This document shows positions 33,850-42,702 of a stretch of DNA of 64,000 nt, piece by piece. The DNA comes from Paraburkholderia caribensis. Lineage in GTDB: Bacteria > Pseudomonadota > Gammaproteobacteria > Burkholderiales > Burkholderiaceae. Below the pieces are notes generated by a model, which was not told the DNA's origin, ran no database searches, and saw only the letters and a program-made list of their open reading frames with translations. The stretch lies in contig NZ_CP026103.1 in assembly GCF_002902945.1 (NCBI RefSeq), forward strand, positions 496,001 to 560,000. Reading direction: 5' to 3'. A program made the translations under genes and the position numbers. How positions within the stretch are numbered: the first letter of the stretch is position 1; each line of letters begins with the position of its first letter.

Positions 33850-35675
33850 ACATGATCGAAGTGAAAGGCCTGCGGGTGGTCGCGGGCACGGCCCCCGACC
33901 CTGTCGTCGAAATCGTCAAGGGCGTCGACTTCACCGTGAAGAAAGGCGAAGTGCTCGCGCTGATCGGCGAGTCGGGCTCGGGCAAGACGACGATTGCGCT
34001 GTCGCTGCTCGGTCACGCGCGCGGCGGATGCTCGATTGCGGGCGGCGCGGTGAAGATCGGCGGCGTGGATGTGTTGTCGCTCGACGAGAAAGGCCGGCGG
34101 GCGTTGCGCGCGCGTACGGTGGCGTACGTCGCGCAGAGCGCGTCGGCAGGCTTCAATCCGGCGCGCACGATCCTGGATCAGGTAACGGAACCCGCGCTGC
34201 TGCACAAGCTGATGACGCCCGCCGCCGCGCGCGCGAAGGCCGTCGATCTGTTCCGCGCGCTCGCGCTGCCGGCGCCGGAGACGATCGGCGCGCGCTATCC
34301 GCATCAGGTGTCGGGCGGGCAGTTGCAGCGCCTGATGGCGGCCATGGCGTTGATCACCGATCCTGCCGTCGTCGTGTTCGACGAACCGACCACGGCGCTC
34401 GATGTCACCACGCAGATCGAGGTGCTCGCCGCCTTCAAGCGCGTGGTGCGCGAACTCGGCACGACGGCCGTGTATGTGTCGCACGATCTGGCCGTGGTCG
34501 CGCAGATGGCGGACCGCATCGTCGTGTTGAACGGCGGGACGGTGCGCGAGAACGGCGCAACGGCGCAAGTGCTCGACACGCCCGCCGACGAATACACGCA
34601 GCAACTGCTTGCGGCGACGCGGCGTCCCGATCCCGAGCTTGCCTCTAGCGTCGCGGGCGACCAGCCGCCGCTGCTCGAAATCCGCAACCTGAGCGCGGGC
34701 TATGGACGTATCGATGCGCGCGGCGTGCCCGCCGTGCGCGTGCTCGACGACGTGAGCCTGAAGATCGCGCGCGGCAGCACGCTCGGCGTGATCGGCGAAT
34801 CGGGCTCCGGCAAGACGACGCTCGCGCGCGTGGTGGCGGGGCTGGTGGATCGCGCGCACGGCCAGGTGTTGCTCGACGGCAAGCCGCTGCCCGCAAAACT
34901 CTCCGAGCGCACACTCGATCAATACCGGCGCGTGCAGATCGTGTTTCAGAACGCGGATACGGCGCTCAATCCGAGCCGCACGATCGCCGACATTCTCGCG
35001 CGTCCGATGAACTTCTATCACGGCCTGCGCGGGGCCGCCGCGCACAAGCGCATGCTCGAACTGCTCGATCTGGTGAAGCTGCCTGCTTCCGTGGCGACGC
35101 GTCAGCCGGGCGGTTTGTCGGGCGGACAGAAACAGCGCGTGAATCTGGCACGCGCGCTCGCGGCGAACCCGGCGCTGATTCTCTGCGACGAAGTGACGTC
35201 CGCGCTCGATACCGTGGTCGGCGCGGCGATCCTCGATCTGCTCGGCGAACTGCGGCGCGAACTTGGTGTGTCGTACATGTTCATCAGCCACGACATTTCG
35301 ACTGTGCGCGCGATCTGCGACGAAGTGATCGTGCTGTACGCGGGGCAATGCGTCGAAGCGGGCCAGCGCGATGTGTTGTCGGCGCCGCCGTATCACCCGT
35401 ACACGGGCTTGTTGATCGATTCCGTGCCTGCATTGCGGCCAGGCTGGCTCGACTCGCGGCGCGCGCTGACGGCGGGGGCATTGCCGGCAATGGGCCCCGC
35501 TGCGGATTCGCAAGAACTGTGCAGTTTCCGCGCGCGGTGCACGGCGCGCATCGACGGCAAGTGCAATGTCACGCCGCCTTCGATGAAGAAGCTGCCGTCG
35601 GGCGCGGAGATTCGCTGCCATCACACGGCTGCCGAGCTGATCCGCATGCAGACGGCCGATACGGTGGCGGCATGA
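33846..35675 (+). CDS. Fused double ABC ATPase, DppD-DppF-like
   Basis: 609 residues containing two complete nucleotide-binding domains in one chain. Walker A sequences GESGSGKTT start at residues 41 and 317; signature motifs are VSGGQLQRLM and LSGGQKQRVN; Walker B segments are VVVFDEPTTALD and LILCDEVTSALD. The C-terminal Cys-containing stretch (ELCSFRARCTARIDGKC) is typical of oligopeptide-type ATPases. Fusion of both ATPases is common in this transporter family. It powers uptake through the two permeases just upstream and overlaps the next gene by 4 bp. Confidence 0.93.
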   Translation: MNMIEVKGLRVVAGTAPDPVVEIVKGVDFTVKKGEVLALIGESGSGKTTIALSLLGHARGGCSIAGGAVKIGGVDVLSLDEKGRRALRARTVAYVAQSASAGFNPARTILDQVTEPALLHKLMTPAAARAKAVDLFRALALPAPETIGARYPHQVSGGQLQRLMAAMALITDPAVVVFDEPTTALDVTTQIEVLAAFKRVVRELGTTAVYVSHDLAVVAQMADRIVVLNGGTVRENGATAQVLDTPADEYTQQLLAATRRPDPELASSVAGDQPPLLEIRNLSAGYGRIDARGVPAVRVLDDVSLKIARGSTLGVIGESGSGKTTLARVVAGLVDRAHGQVLLDGKPLPAKLSERTLDQYRRVQIVFQNADTALNPSRTIADILARPMNFYHGLRGAAAHKRMLELLDLVKLPASVATRQPGGLSGGQKQRVNLARALAANPALILCDEVTSALDTVVGAAILDLLGELRRELGVSYMFISHDISTVRAICDEVIVLYAGQCVEAGQRDVLSAPPYHPYTGLLIDSVPALRPGWLDSRRALTAGALPAMGPAADSQELCSFRARCTARIDGKCNVTPPSMKKLPSGAEIRCHHTAAELIRMQTADTVAA

Positions 35676-35992
35676 AGGCGCGCTTCGTGAGAGTAGCGGA
35701 AACGGGGCGCAAGACCTTCGACATCAGCGTCGACGGCATCGTCACGCAGGCGGCCGAAGGCGACACGCTGATGGTCGCGCTGCTGACCGCGCACGACACG
35801 CTGCGCGATTCCGAATTCGGCGACGGCCGCCGCGCGGGCTTCTGCCTGATGGGCGCGTGCCAGGACTGCTGGGTGTGGACGGCGCAAGGCGAGCGCGTGC
35901 GTGCCTGCACGACGCCCGCTGCGCCGGGCATGTCGATCGTGACGCGCATCGCGCTTTGCGGGGAGGGCGTATGGCCGCGCATCGGGACCTGA
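35672..35992 (+). CDS. [2Fe-2S]-binding small subunit, HcnA/opine-oxidase-type
   Basis: 106 residues, ferredoxin-like. Cluster cysteines sit in GFCLMGACQDCWVW and later in VRACTTPAAPG, the pattern of the small subunit of HcnABC hydrogen cyanide synthase and of octopine/nopaline- or D-hydroxyproline-type flavin dehydrogenases. It would pass electrons from the two flavoproteins encoded next. It overlaps the ATPase gene by 4 bp and the next gene by 22 bp, the tightest packing of the operon. Confidence 0.87.
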   Translation: MKARFVRVAETGRKTFDISVDGIVTQAAEGDTLMVALLTAHDTLRDSEFGDGRRAGFCLMGACQDCWVWTAQGERVRACTTPAAPGMSIVTRIALCGEGVWPRIGT

Positions 35993-37410
35993 AGCGACCG
36001 AAGGTGATCGTGATCGGCGCAGGGCCGGCGGGCGTGCGCGCCGCGCAGGCGCTCGTCGAAGCGGGGCTGCGACCTGTGGTTATCGATGAAGGACGACGTG
36101 ACGGCGGGCAGATCTATCGGCGTCAACCGGAAGGCTTCTCGCGTTCGTACGAGGCGTTGTATGGGACGGAGGCGGCGCGGGCCGCGTCGTTGCACCGCGA
36201 CTTCGATGCATTGCGCGCGCAGATCGACTATCTGCCCGACACGCTCGTGTGGAATATCGCGCCGAAGGCGGTGCATGTGGTGAGCGGCACACGCCATGAT
36301 GAACTCGCATTCGATTCGCTGATCATTTGCAGCGGCGCGACGGACCGGCTGATGCCCGTGCCGGGCTGGCATCATGCGGGCACGTTCAGCCTTGGCGGCG
36401 CGCAGGTCGCGTTGAAATCGCAGGGCTGCGCGGTGGGTGCGCGGACGGTGGTGATGGGCACGGGGCCGCTGCTGTATCTGGTGGCTGCGCAATACGTGAA
36501 GGCGGGCGCGACGGTGAGCGCCGTGCTCGATACGTCGACGTTGGCACAGCGTGTGCGCGCATTGCCTCAACTGCTCGCGATTCCCGCGACGCTGCGCAAG
36601 GGCATGGCGCTGATGAGCGTGCTGCGCCGCGCGCGCGTGCCGGTTCATCGCGGCGTGACGCCCGTTGCGATCGACGGTTCGCCGGAACATGGCGTGACGG
36701 GCGTGCGCGTGAAATTGGCCAATGGCGCGCCGCTCGAAGTGCACTGCGACGCCGTTGCGCTCGGCTATCACTTGCGTGCCGAAACGCAGCTTGCCGATCT
36801 CGCCGGCTGCGAATTCCGTTTCGATCACGCGACGCAAACGTGGCTTCCGCATATCGATGCGGATGGCCGCAGCAGCGTTGCGGGCGTCTATCTGGCGGGC
36901 GACGGCGCGCGCGTGCGCGGCGCCGATGCCGCTGAACGGGCGGGGCGGCTTGCTGCGCTGGCGGCGTTGCGTGACGCGGGCATCGGGCGCGAAGGCACTG
37001 AAGGATTGCGTGCCGAGCTGGCGCGCTATACGCGTTTTGCGGCAGGCTTGCGCGCGGCGTTTCCGTGGCCTGCGCGCTTCGCGGCCGCGCTGCCCGACGA
37101 GACGATCGTGTGTCGTTGCGAAGCGGTCACGGCGGGCGAATTGCGGCGCGTGGTACGCGAGATGAGCGCCAGAGAAGCGAACCGGGCGAAGGCGTTTTCG
37201 CGCGTCGGCATGGGCCGTTGCCAGGGGCGCTTTTGCGCGCATGCCGGCGCGGAAGTGATTGCCGCCGAGGCGCGGGTGCCGCTCGAAGCGGTCGGGCGGT
37301 TGCGCGGGCAGGCGCCCGTCAAGCCGCTGCCGATGGCACTGGTATCGACGTGCGCGGTCTCGCGAGACGCAGAAGAACCCAACACACGCGCACAGGAGTA
37401 CAGCGAATGA
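35971..37410 (+). CDS. NAD(P)/FAD-dependent oxidoreductase, HcnB/OoxA-like large subunit
   Basis: 479 residues. The N-terminal FAD fold is VIVIGAGPAGVRAAQALVEAG near residue 11 with DGGQIYRRQ near residue 45; a second nucleotide fold is TVVMGTGPLLYLVAAQYVK near residue 160. The C-terminal domain carries a cysteine set IVCRCEAVT and GRCQGRFCAHAG, the BFD-like [2Fe-2S] site seen in HcnB and opine oxidase A. GGGAGG precedes the ATG at 35971. Together with the small ferredoxin and the following DAO protein it forms a three-subunit membrane-linked dehydrogenase for an opine-, D-amino-acid- or hydroxyproline-like substrate. Substrate is inference. Confidence 0.87.
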   Translation: MAAHRDLKRPKVIVIGAGPAGVRAAQALVEAGLRPVVIDEGRRDGGQIYRRQPEGFSRSYEALYGTEAARAASLHRDFDALRAQIDYLPDTLVWNIAPKAVHVVSGTRHDELAFDSLIICSGATDRLMPVPGWHHAGTFSLGGAQVALKSQGCAVGARTVVMGTGPLLYLVAAQYVKAGATVSAVLDTSTLAQRVRALPQLLAIPATLRKGMALMSVLRRARVPVHRGVTPVAIDGSPEHGVTGVRVKLANGAPLEVHCDAVALGYHLRAETQLADLAGCEFRFDHATQTWLPHIDADGRSSVAGVYLAGDGARVRGADAAERAGRLAALAALRDAGIGREGTEGLRAELARYTRFAAGLRAAFPWPARFAAALPDETIVCRCEAVTAGELRRVVREMSAREANRAKAFSRVGMGRCQGRFCAHAGAEVIAAEARVPLEAVGRLRGQAPVKPLPMALVSTCAVSRDAEEPNTRAQEYSE

Positions 37411-38582
37411 GTGATCGTGCCGATGTGATCGTGATCGGCGGCGGGATCGTCGGGACGTCGAGCGCGTTTTTTTTGCGGCGCAGACAACGTTCGGTGATTC
37501 TGCTTGAACGCGGATTGACGGGGCAACAGGCGAGCGGCGTGAACTTCGGCGGCGTGCGGCGTCAGGGGCGGGCGCTGACGCAACTCGCGATGTCCAATCG
37601 GGCGCTCGCTACGTGGCAGCGTTCGAAAGAGTTGCTGGGTGAAGACGTCGAGTTCCTGCCGTCCGGCCATACGCGGGTCTGTTATCACGCGCACGACGCC
37701 GAGTACTTTCATCGCTATGCCGCCGAGGCACGCGCGTACGGTCTCGATCTCGAAGTGCTGGACGGCGCGGCGATGTTTCGGCGCTTTCCATTTCTGGGGC
37801 GCGAAGTCCTGGCGGCGTCCATTTCGCCGCTCGACGGGCATGCGAATCCGCGTCTGGCGGCGCCGGCGTTTGGGCGTGCCGCAGCGCGTCTGGGGGCGCG
37901 CATCGTGGAGAACACGGAGATCGTGCGTGTCGAGAAAGAGGCGGGCGGCTTTCGTGTCGAGAGCGCGGCGGGCGAGGTCTATCGCGCGGAACAGGTGTTG
38001 ATCTGCGCGGGCGCGTGGGCGAACGCGCTGTCGATGCAATTTGGCGAGCCGGTGCCGCTCGTTGCGCGCGGGCCGCAGATGGCGGTGACCGAGCCGGTTC
38101 CGTATGTGTTCGGGTCGTCGATGGGTGTTTACACGTCGATCAAGGAGGAGAGCGTGTACTTCCGGCAGATTCCGCGCGGCAATATCGTGCTGGGTGGTGG
38201 TCCTGCGGGTCCTGCCGATGCGGTGACATGCCGGGCATCGGTGTTGCCGGAGAACACGGTGCAGCAGATGGCGCAGTTTCGGCGGCTTGTGCCTGCGCTT
38301 GCGGCGTTGCATGTGATTCGGGTGTGGAGCGGTGTCGAAAGTTATTTGCCGGATTCCGAGCCGGTGATCGGGGCGAGTTCCACGACCGATGGGCTGTTCT
38401 ATGCGTTTGGTTTTTCCGGATCGGGGTTTCAGATCGGGCCGGGTGTGGGTGAGACGCTCGCCGAGTTGATCGATACGGGGACTACGTCGATGGCATTGGA
38501 TGCGTTTTCGATTCGGCGGTTTGGGAATGGTATGGCTTTGCAGTCTGCGTCTGCATCTGCTTCTGTCGAGGCTTCTTCATGA
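37407..38582 (+). CDS. FAD-dependent oxidoreductase, HcnC/OoxB-like catalytic subunit
   Basis: 391 residues, DAO family. FAD fold VIVIGGGIVGTSSAFFLRRRQ near residue 7, then GQQASGVNFGGVRRQGR near residue 40. The C-terminal FAD-binding stretch is FYAFGFSGSGFQIGPGVGETLAEL near residue 330. This type of subunit oxidises the C-N bond of glycine, opines or D-hydroxyproline in three-subunit dehydrogenases. It overlaps its neighbours by 4 bp on each side. The last residues (SASASASVEASS) are low-complexity and outside the fold. Confidence 0.87.
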   Translation: MSDRADVIVIGGGIVGTSSAFFLRRRQRSVILLERGLTGQQASGVNFGGVRRQGRALTQLAMSNRALATWQRSKELLGEDVEFLPSGHTRVCYHAHDAEYFHRYAAEARAYGLDLEVLDGAAMFRRFPFLGREVLAASISPLDGHANPRLAAPAFGRAAARLGARIVENTEIVRVEKEAGGFRVESAAGEVYRAEQVLICAGAWANALSMQFGEPVPLVARGPQMAVTEPVPYVFGSSMGVYTSIKEESVYFRQIPRGNIVLGGGPAGPADAVTCRASVLPENTVQQMAQFRRLVPALAALHVIRVWSGVESYLPDSEPVIGASSTTDGLFYAFGFSGSGFQIGPGVGETLAELIDTGTTSMALDAFSIRRFGNGMALQSASASASVEASS

Positions 38583-38923
38583 GTACCCGTCAATCATCTT
38601 CTATCTTGCTGCGGGACGCGCTTGCTTATATCGATGCGAATTTCGATAAGACTGTGAGCCTTGCGCAATTAGCCGAGATTTCGGCGCTCAGTGTTTCGCG
38701 GTTTGCTACCGTGTTCAGACAGCAGGTCGGGCTTTCGCCTTATCGATATTTGTGTGGCGTGCGTGTGCGGCGCGCGCAGACCTTGTTGTTGGCAGGGGTG
38801 CCAGGCGCCGTTGTGGCGACTGAAGTTGGGTTTTTTGATCAGAGCCATCTGGCCAGACACTTCAAACGGTTTTGTGGCGTGACGCCAAGTCGGTTTTTGT
38901 CGAATGCTAAGGGAATGGGGTAG
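38579..38923 (+). CDS. Short AraC-family regulator (DNA-binding domain only)
   Basis: 114 residues that make up just the AraC/XylS double helix-turn-helix: LAQLAEISALSVSRFATVFRQQVG is the first helix-turn-helix, VVATEVGFFDQSHLARHFKRFCGVTPSRF the second. There is no sensor domain, so response to a ligand, if any, must come otherwise. It ends the operon with a 4-bp overlap and probably autoregulates it. The repeat element R2 starts 18 bp after the stop. Confidence 0.88.
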   Translation: MSTRQSSSILLRDALAYIDANFDKTVSLAQLAEISALSVSRFATVFRQQVGLSPYRYLCGVRVRRAQTLLLAGVPGAVVATEVGFFDQSHLARHFKRFCGVTPSRFLSNAKGMG

Positions 38924-38941
38924 GGGTTTGGGTTTTTTTGA

Positions 38942-39759
38942 TGTCTGCGACGCTGGGTGGTTTTTTTTCGTGTTTGCGCTGGCATCCGCGTCGGGGTGGT
39001 TTGCTTTTGCTTTTGCTTTTGCTTTTGCTGGCATCCGCGATGCGTTATCTAGCTTCAGGCGTCGCCCCTGTGCGGGGCGGCACCTACTTTTCTTTGCCGC
39101 CGCAAAGAAAAGTAGGCAAAAGAAAGCGGCTCACACCGCCAGCTCTTCTTCTTGCCCACGGGCCCCCAACGGCCCCACACTTCACACGCCAGCGCCCCGG
39201 TTGCTGCCCGTTGCCAACGCTTCGAATGTACGCCTCACCCGCTTCAATTACCCGCACTCGGGCAAGCGCCGGCGAATGGTACGTGCCGCCCAGGTGGCAA
39301 ACTGTGTGTAGGTTGTCGCGTCGTATGGCTTGGCGCTCTTACAAGGTGGGAGGCGTGCGCTATCGGTCCGAAGTGAAGCGTGTGGAGCACCGAGGGCCGA
39401 CACACAGTTTGCCACCTGGGCGGCGGTGGACTGTCTGGCACGACATGCTGAAATGCGGGTGCGTGAAGCGGGTGAGGCGCTCATTCAGAGCGTTGGCAAC
39501 GGGCGTGGGTCACGTGGTTGTCGTGTGAAGCGTAAGAACCTTTGGGGGCCCTCAGGCAAGAATTAGCGCTGGCGGTGTGAGCCGCTTTCTTTTGCCTACT
39601 TTTCTTTGCGGCGGCAAAGAAAAGTAGGTGCCGCCCCGCACAGGGGCGACGCCTGAAGCTAGATAACGCATCGCGGATGCCAGCGAAAAAGCCAAAGCAA
39701 ACCACCCCGACGCGGACGCCAGCGCAAACACAAGAAAAACCACCCCAGCGTCGCAGACA
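38942..39759. repeat. Complete palindromic repeat element (R2), 818 bp
   Basis: Bounded by TGTCTGCGACGCTGG (38942-38956) and its inverse CCAGCGTCGCAGACA (39745-39759). Core terminal inverted repeats of 117 bp (39027-39143 and 39568-39684) are identical base for base. Each holds GCCCC-TGTGC-GGGGC and the 13-bp-stem hairpin TACTTTTCTTTGC/GCAAAGAAAAGTA. An internal inverted pair of 25 bp lies at 39285-39309 and 39400-39424. It carries no gene; it fills the gap between the convergent AraC and LysR genes almost exactly (18 bp and 6 bp left over). Confidence 0.92.
39001..39028. repeat. Hexamer tract inside R2
   Basis: Four to five copies of TTTTGC directly abutting the left 117-bp repeat of R2. 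The right end has only a decayed equivalent (AAAAAGCCAAAGCAAACC). Confidence 0.8.
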
Positions 39760-39765
39760 AAAAAG

Positions 39766-40737
39766 CTACCCAAACCTTAGCCCAGTGAGCTTCATAGCCT
39801 CCCCCAACCCAAGCCCGGGATATTTCTTCTCAATGATCCGCAAATCATTACGAGTTTCCTCGATAAGCCAATCGCGGACCTCATCCACAATAGGCCGCAA
39901 AGGCTTATTAGCAGGCCGCACCAAACAGCACCGCCGACTCGTAACAATAACTTCCTGCTCAGCGGGCAAAAGCGCCCCTTGCGCAAGCCAGTGGGAAACC
40001 ACATTCAACCACCCGAGCGCTATCCCCTGCCCAAGCAGCGCCGCCTGCACCACAATCGCATAATCATTAAAGCTCAGCATCCCGGCAACATGCCGCCCAT
40101 GCCCGACAAACGCGCCGAATCGCTCATGCCAGCCGCGCTCCTCGTCGTCCATGACGATCACCGTGTCCCCATGCGCACGCCCTGCATCGCTTAACGCATT
40201 CTCCCGATACCGCTCATTGCAAACAGGCAAAAGCGTCTCAGGCATAACCAGCACCGCGTGCTCGTCAATCTCGCCATCGTGCAAAAACCGCATCCCGAGA
40301 TCGACATCGTGAAGCGGTCCGCCAATCCGCCCCGATATCAGCTGAAACCGCAAATCGATATTAGGGAAAGCCTGATTCAGCCGGCTCATGCGCGGCATCA
40401 GCCAATGCGTGGTGAAACCGGTGGAAACCGATAACGTCACCGACTCCACCCCCGTCGCGCGGGCCTCGATTTCCCTGATTGCGTTTTCAACGCCATTGAA
40501 ACCTTCAGAGATCGCGCGATACAAAATCCTGCCACTCTCGGTGAGCTCAATGCCGCCGCGCACCCGCTCGAACAGGCGCACGCCAATATGGTCCTCCATG
40601 CGCGCAAGCATGCGGCTCACGGCAGGCTGGCTCACATAGAGCTCCTGCGCAGCGCGCGTGAAGTTGCCGCAGCGGGCGGCCGCTTCGAACACGAACAGCG
40701 CATTCGCACTCGGCAGTTTCTTGCGAAGGTTGGGCAT
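39766..40737 (-). CDS. LysR-family transcriptional regulator (GcvA-like)
   Basis: 323 residues. N-terminal winged helix at residues ~10-65 (LFVFEAAARCGNFTRAAQELYVSQPAVSRMLARMEDHIGVRLFERV), then the periplasmic-binding-like effector domain (ESVTLSVSTGFTTHWLMPRM). It is divergent from the PotA-like gene 100 bp away, the classic LysR arrangement, so it probably controls the polyamine-type operon and itself. Candidate sites lie in the shared gap at 40732-40775. Confidence 0.9.
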   Translation of the reverse strand: MPNLRKKLPSANALFVFEAAARCGNFTRAAQELYVSQPAVSRMLARMEDHIGVRLFERVRGGIELTESGRILYRAISEGFNGVENAIREIEARATGVESVTLSVSTGFTTHWLMPRMSRLNQAFPNIDLRFQLISGRIGGPLHDVDLGMRFLHDGEIDEHAVLVMPETLLPVCNERYRENALSDAGRAHGDTVIVMDDEERGWHERFGAFVGHGRHVAGMLSFNDYAIVVQAALLGQGIALGWLNVVSHWLAQGALLPAEQEVIVTSRRCCLVRPANKPLRPIVDEVRDWLIEETRNDLRIIEKKYPGLGLGEAMKLTGLRFG

Positions 40738-40775
40738 GACCTGATGTTATGCCCGATCCAACAATTTGGGAATTG
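40732..40775. promoter_or_regulatory. Candidate LysR-binding sites in the divergent promoter
   Basis: GGGCAT at 40732-40737 and ATGCCC at 40749-40754 form an inverted repeat with an 11-bp spacer, the T-N11-A geometry of LysR sites, overlapping the LysR start codon. A second inverted repeat, CAATT-TGGG-AATTG, lies at 40762-40775, 62 bp before the PotA-like start. Confidence 0.45.
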
Positions 40776-40837
40776 CTGTCAAAAAGAACGAGACTTATAT
40801 TTTTCTCAACACACCCATTTCCAGCGAGACACACGTC

Positions 40838-41920
40838 ATGGACGCACGAGCGAAAACGGGAGTATCGATCAGGTCGGCAGCGAAGCGTTATGGTCCAGTG
40901 GTCGCGCTGGACGACGTATCGCTCGATATCGCACCGGGTGAATTCGTGTCGCTGCTCGGGCCGTCCGGGTCGGGCAAGACGACCTTGCTCGGCATCCTCG
41001 GCGGCTTCGTGCAGCCAAGTTCCGGTACGGTCTGGGTCGGCGAGCGCGACATTACATTTGCGCCACCGCACAAGCGCAACATCGGCATCGTCTTCCAGAA
41101 CTACGCGCTGTTTCCTCATATGACCGTCGGCGAGAACGTGGCCTTCCCGCTGCGCGCGCGCCGCGAGCCCAAAGCAGGCTGGGCGAGGAAAGTCGCCGAC
41201 GCGCTCGCCATGGTCGAACTGAACGGCTACGAGTCACGCAATATCAGCCAGCTGTCGGGCGGCCAGCGTCAGCGCGTGGCGCTCGCGCGCGCCATGGTGT
41301 TCGAGCCGCAACTGATCCTGATGGACGAGCCGCTCTCCGCGCTCGACAAGCAACTGCGCGAAACCATGCAGATCGAATTGCGCCGTCTGCATCGCAAGCT
41401 CGGCGCAACCATCGTCAACGTCACGCACGACCAGCGCGAAGCGCTCACGATGAGCGACCGCGTCGCCGTGCTGAAGGACGGCAAGCTCGTGCAGATCGAT
41501 ACGCCCGAGCGTCTCTACGACCGTCCGTGCGATGCGTTCGTCGCGAGCTTCATCGGCGAGGCGACACTGCTCAACGTCAGCCGCGCCGGCGACGACGCCG
41601 TGCGTCTCGGCGACGCTGTCTTGCGCACCGCGCATCCGCTGCCGCGTGGCGACAAGCTGCTGCTCGCGGTGCAGACGGAGAAGCTCGTGATCGACGGCGC
41701 GCACGGGCAGGGCGTCGCGCACGCAAACCGCCTGTCGTGCCGCGTCACCGAAGTGCTGTATCAGGGCGAGAGCCTGCGCGTGTTCGCCGCGCTCGCCGAC
41801 GGCACGGCCATCAGCCTTCGACAACCCGGCAGCCACGAAGCGCGCCGGCGCATTCCATCGCCGGGCGCGCAGATGACGGTCGCGCTCGACCCTCAGGACA
41901 CGATCGTCGTGCCCGCCTGA
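40838..41920 (+). CDS. ABC transporter ATPase, PotA-like (polyamine/iron-type importer)
   Basis: 360 residues. Walker A GPSGSGKTT begins at residue 41; NYALFPHMTVGENVAFPLR is the Q-loop region; signature ISQLSGGQRQRVALARAMV; Walker B LILMDEPLSALD. The C-terminal TOBE-like domain (residues ~245-355) is the regulatory part typical of PotA/FbpC. It energises the permeases at 44031 and 44939. The start was placed at MDARAKTGVSI; a longer in-frame reading starts inside the LysR promoter. A matching binding protein is not adjacent but lies at 49847-50890. Confidence 0.92.
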   Translation: MDARAKTGVSIRSAAKRYGPVVALDDVSLDIAPGEFVSLLGPSGSGKTTLLGILGGFVQPSSGTVWVGERDITFAPPHKRNIGIVFQNYALFPHMTVGENVAFPLRARREPKAGWARKVADALAMVELNGYESRNISQLSGGQRQRVALARAMVFEPQLILMDEPLSALDKQLRETMQIELRRLHRKLGATIVNVTHDQREALTMSDRVAVLKDGKLVQIDTPERLYDRPCDAFVASFIGEATLLNVSRAGDDAVRLGDAVLRTAHPLPRGDKLLLAVQTEKLVIDGAHGQGVAHANRLSCRVTEVLYQGESLRVFAALADGTAISLRQPGSHEARRRIPSPGAQMTVALDPQDTIVVPA

Positions 41921-41989
41921 TTTCACTCACCGCCTGTGCACGGGCATGCCTTCTTACGCGATTCACGCAAACTGCAAAGGGATGATGCA

Positions 41990-42700
41990 ATGAAGCTCAC
42001 CGATTTCAAGGTCCTGACGTTCGATGTCGTCGGCACACTGATCAACTTCGAAAAGGGCGTGCTCGCCTCCATACGGCGTCTGGGCGGCGCGAAAGCGAAA
42101 GACCTGACCGACGAAGCGATCTTCGAGCCGTACATGCGCGGCCGTGCAACGTATCCGGGACGCTCGAGCCATGAGATGGCCAACGTCTATCTGTACGTCG
42201 CGAAAGAATTGGGCCTGCCCGACGACGCGCAATCGGCCGCCGCGTTCCAGCGCGACGTGCTCGACTGGCCCGCATTCGAAGATTCCGTCGCGGCGTTGAA
42301 GCGCCTGCGCAAGCACTATCGTCTGGTGGCGATGACTAACGCAGACCGCGTCGCGCTGTCGGCGTATGCGCACACGCTCGGCGATCCGTTCGACGACACC
42401 GTCTGCTGCGACGAAACGGGCGTCGCGAAACCCGATCCGCAGTTCTTCGCGTACAACCGCGGACGTCAGGCGGCATTCGGCTACAAGTTCAGCGAAATCC
42501 TGCATACCGCGCAAAGCCAGTATCACGATATCGGCATCGCGACGAAGCTCGGCTATGCGACCTGCTGGATCGAGCGTCGTCAGGGCTTGAAGGGATTCGG
42601 CGCGACGCCCGTCCCCGAAGCCGTCACCGAGCCAACGTTCAAGTTCGCGACGCTCGCCGCGCTCGCCGACGCCGTCGAAGCCGAAGCGCGCGCCGCCTGA
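41990..42700 (+). CDS. HAD hydrolase, haloacid dehalogenase type II-like (copy 2)
   Basis: 236 residues. Motif I VLTFDVVGTLINF with nucleophile D12, motif II MTNADRVAL, motif III lysine in GVAKPDPQFF, then ILHTAQSQYHDIGIATKLGY in place of the classical acidic motif IV. Diverged from copy 1 (28203-28871) but from the same subgroup, and again encoded directly before a PuuB-like flavin oxidase (2-bp gap). The pairing suggests a conserved step in both pathways rather than dehalogenation. Confidence 0.82.
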   Translation: MKLTDFKVLTFDVVGTLINFEKGVLASIRRLGGAKAKDLTDEAIFEPYMRGRATYPGRSSHEMANVYLYVAKELGLPDDAQSAAAFQRDVLDWPAFEDSVAALKRLRKHYRLVAMTNADRVALSAYAHTLGDPFDDTVCCDETGVAKPDPQFFAYNRGRQAAFGYKFSEILHTAQSQYHDIGIATKLGYATCWIERRQGLKGFGATPVPEAVTEPTFKFATLAALADAVEAEARAA

Positions 42701-42702
42701 TC

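Noticed and set aside
41234..41926. Minus-strand frame antisense to the PotA-like gene
   Set aside because: Shadow frame; the plus strand has complete Walker and signature motifs.
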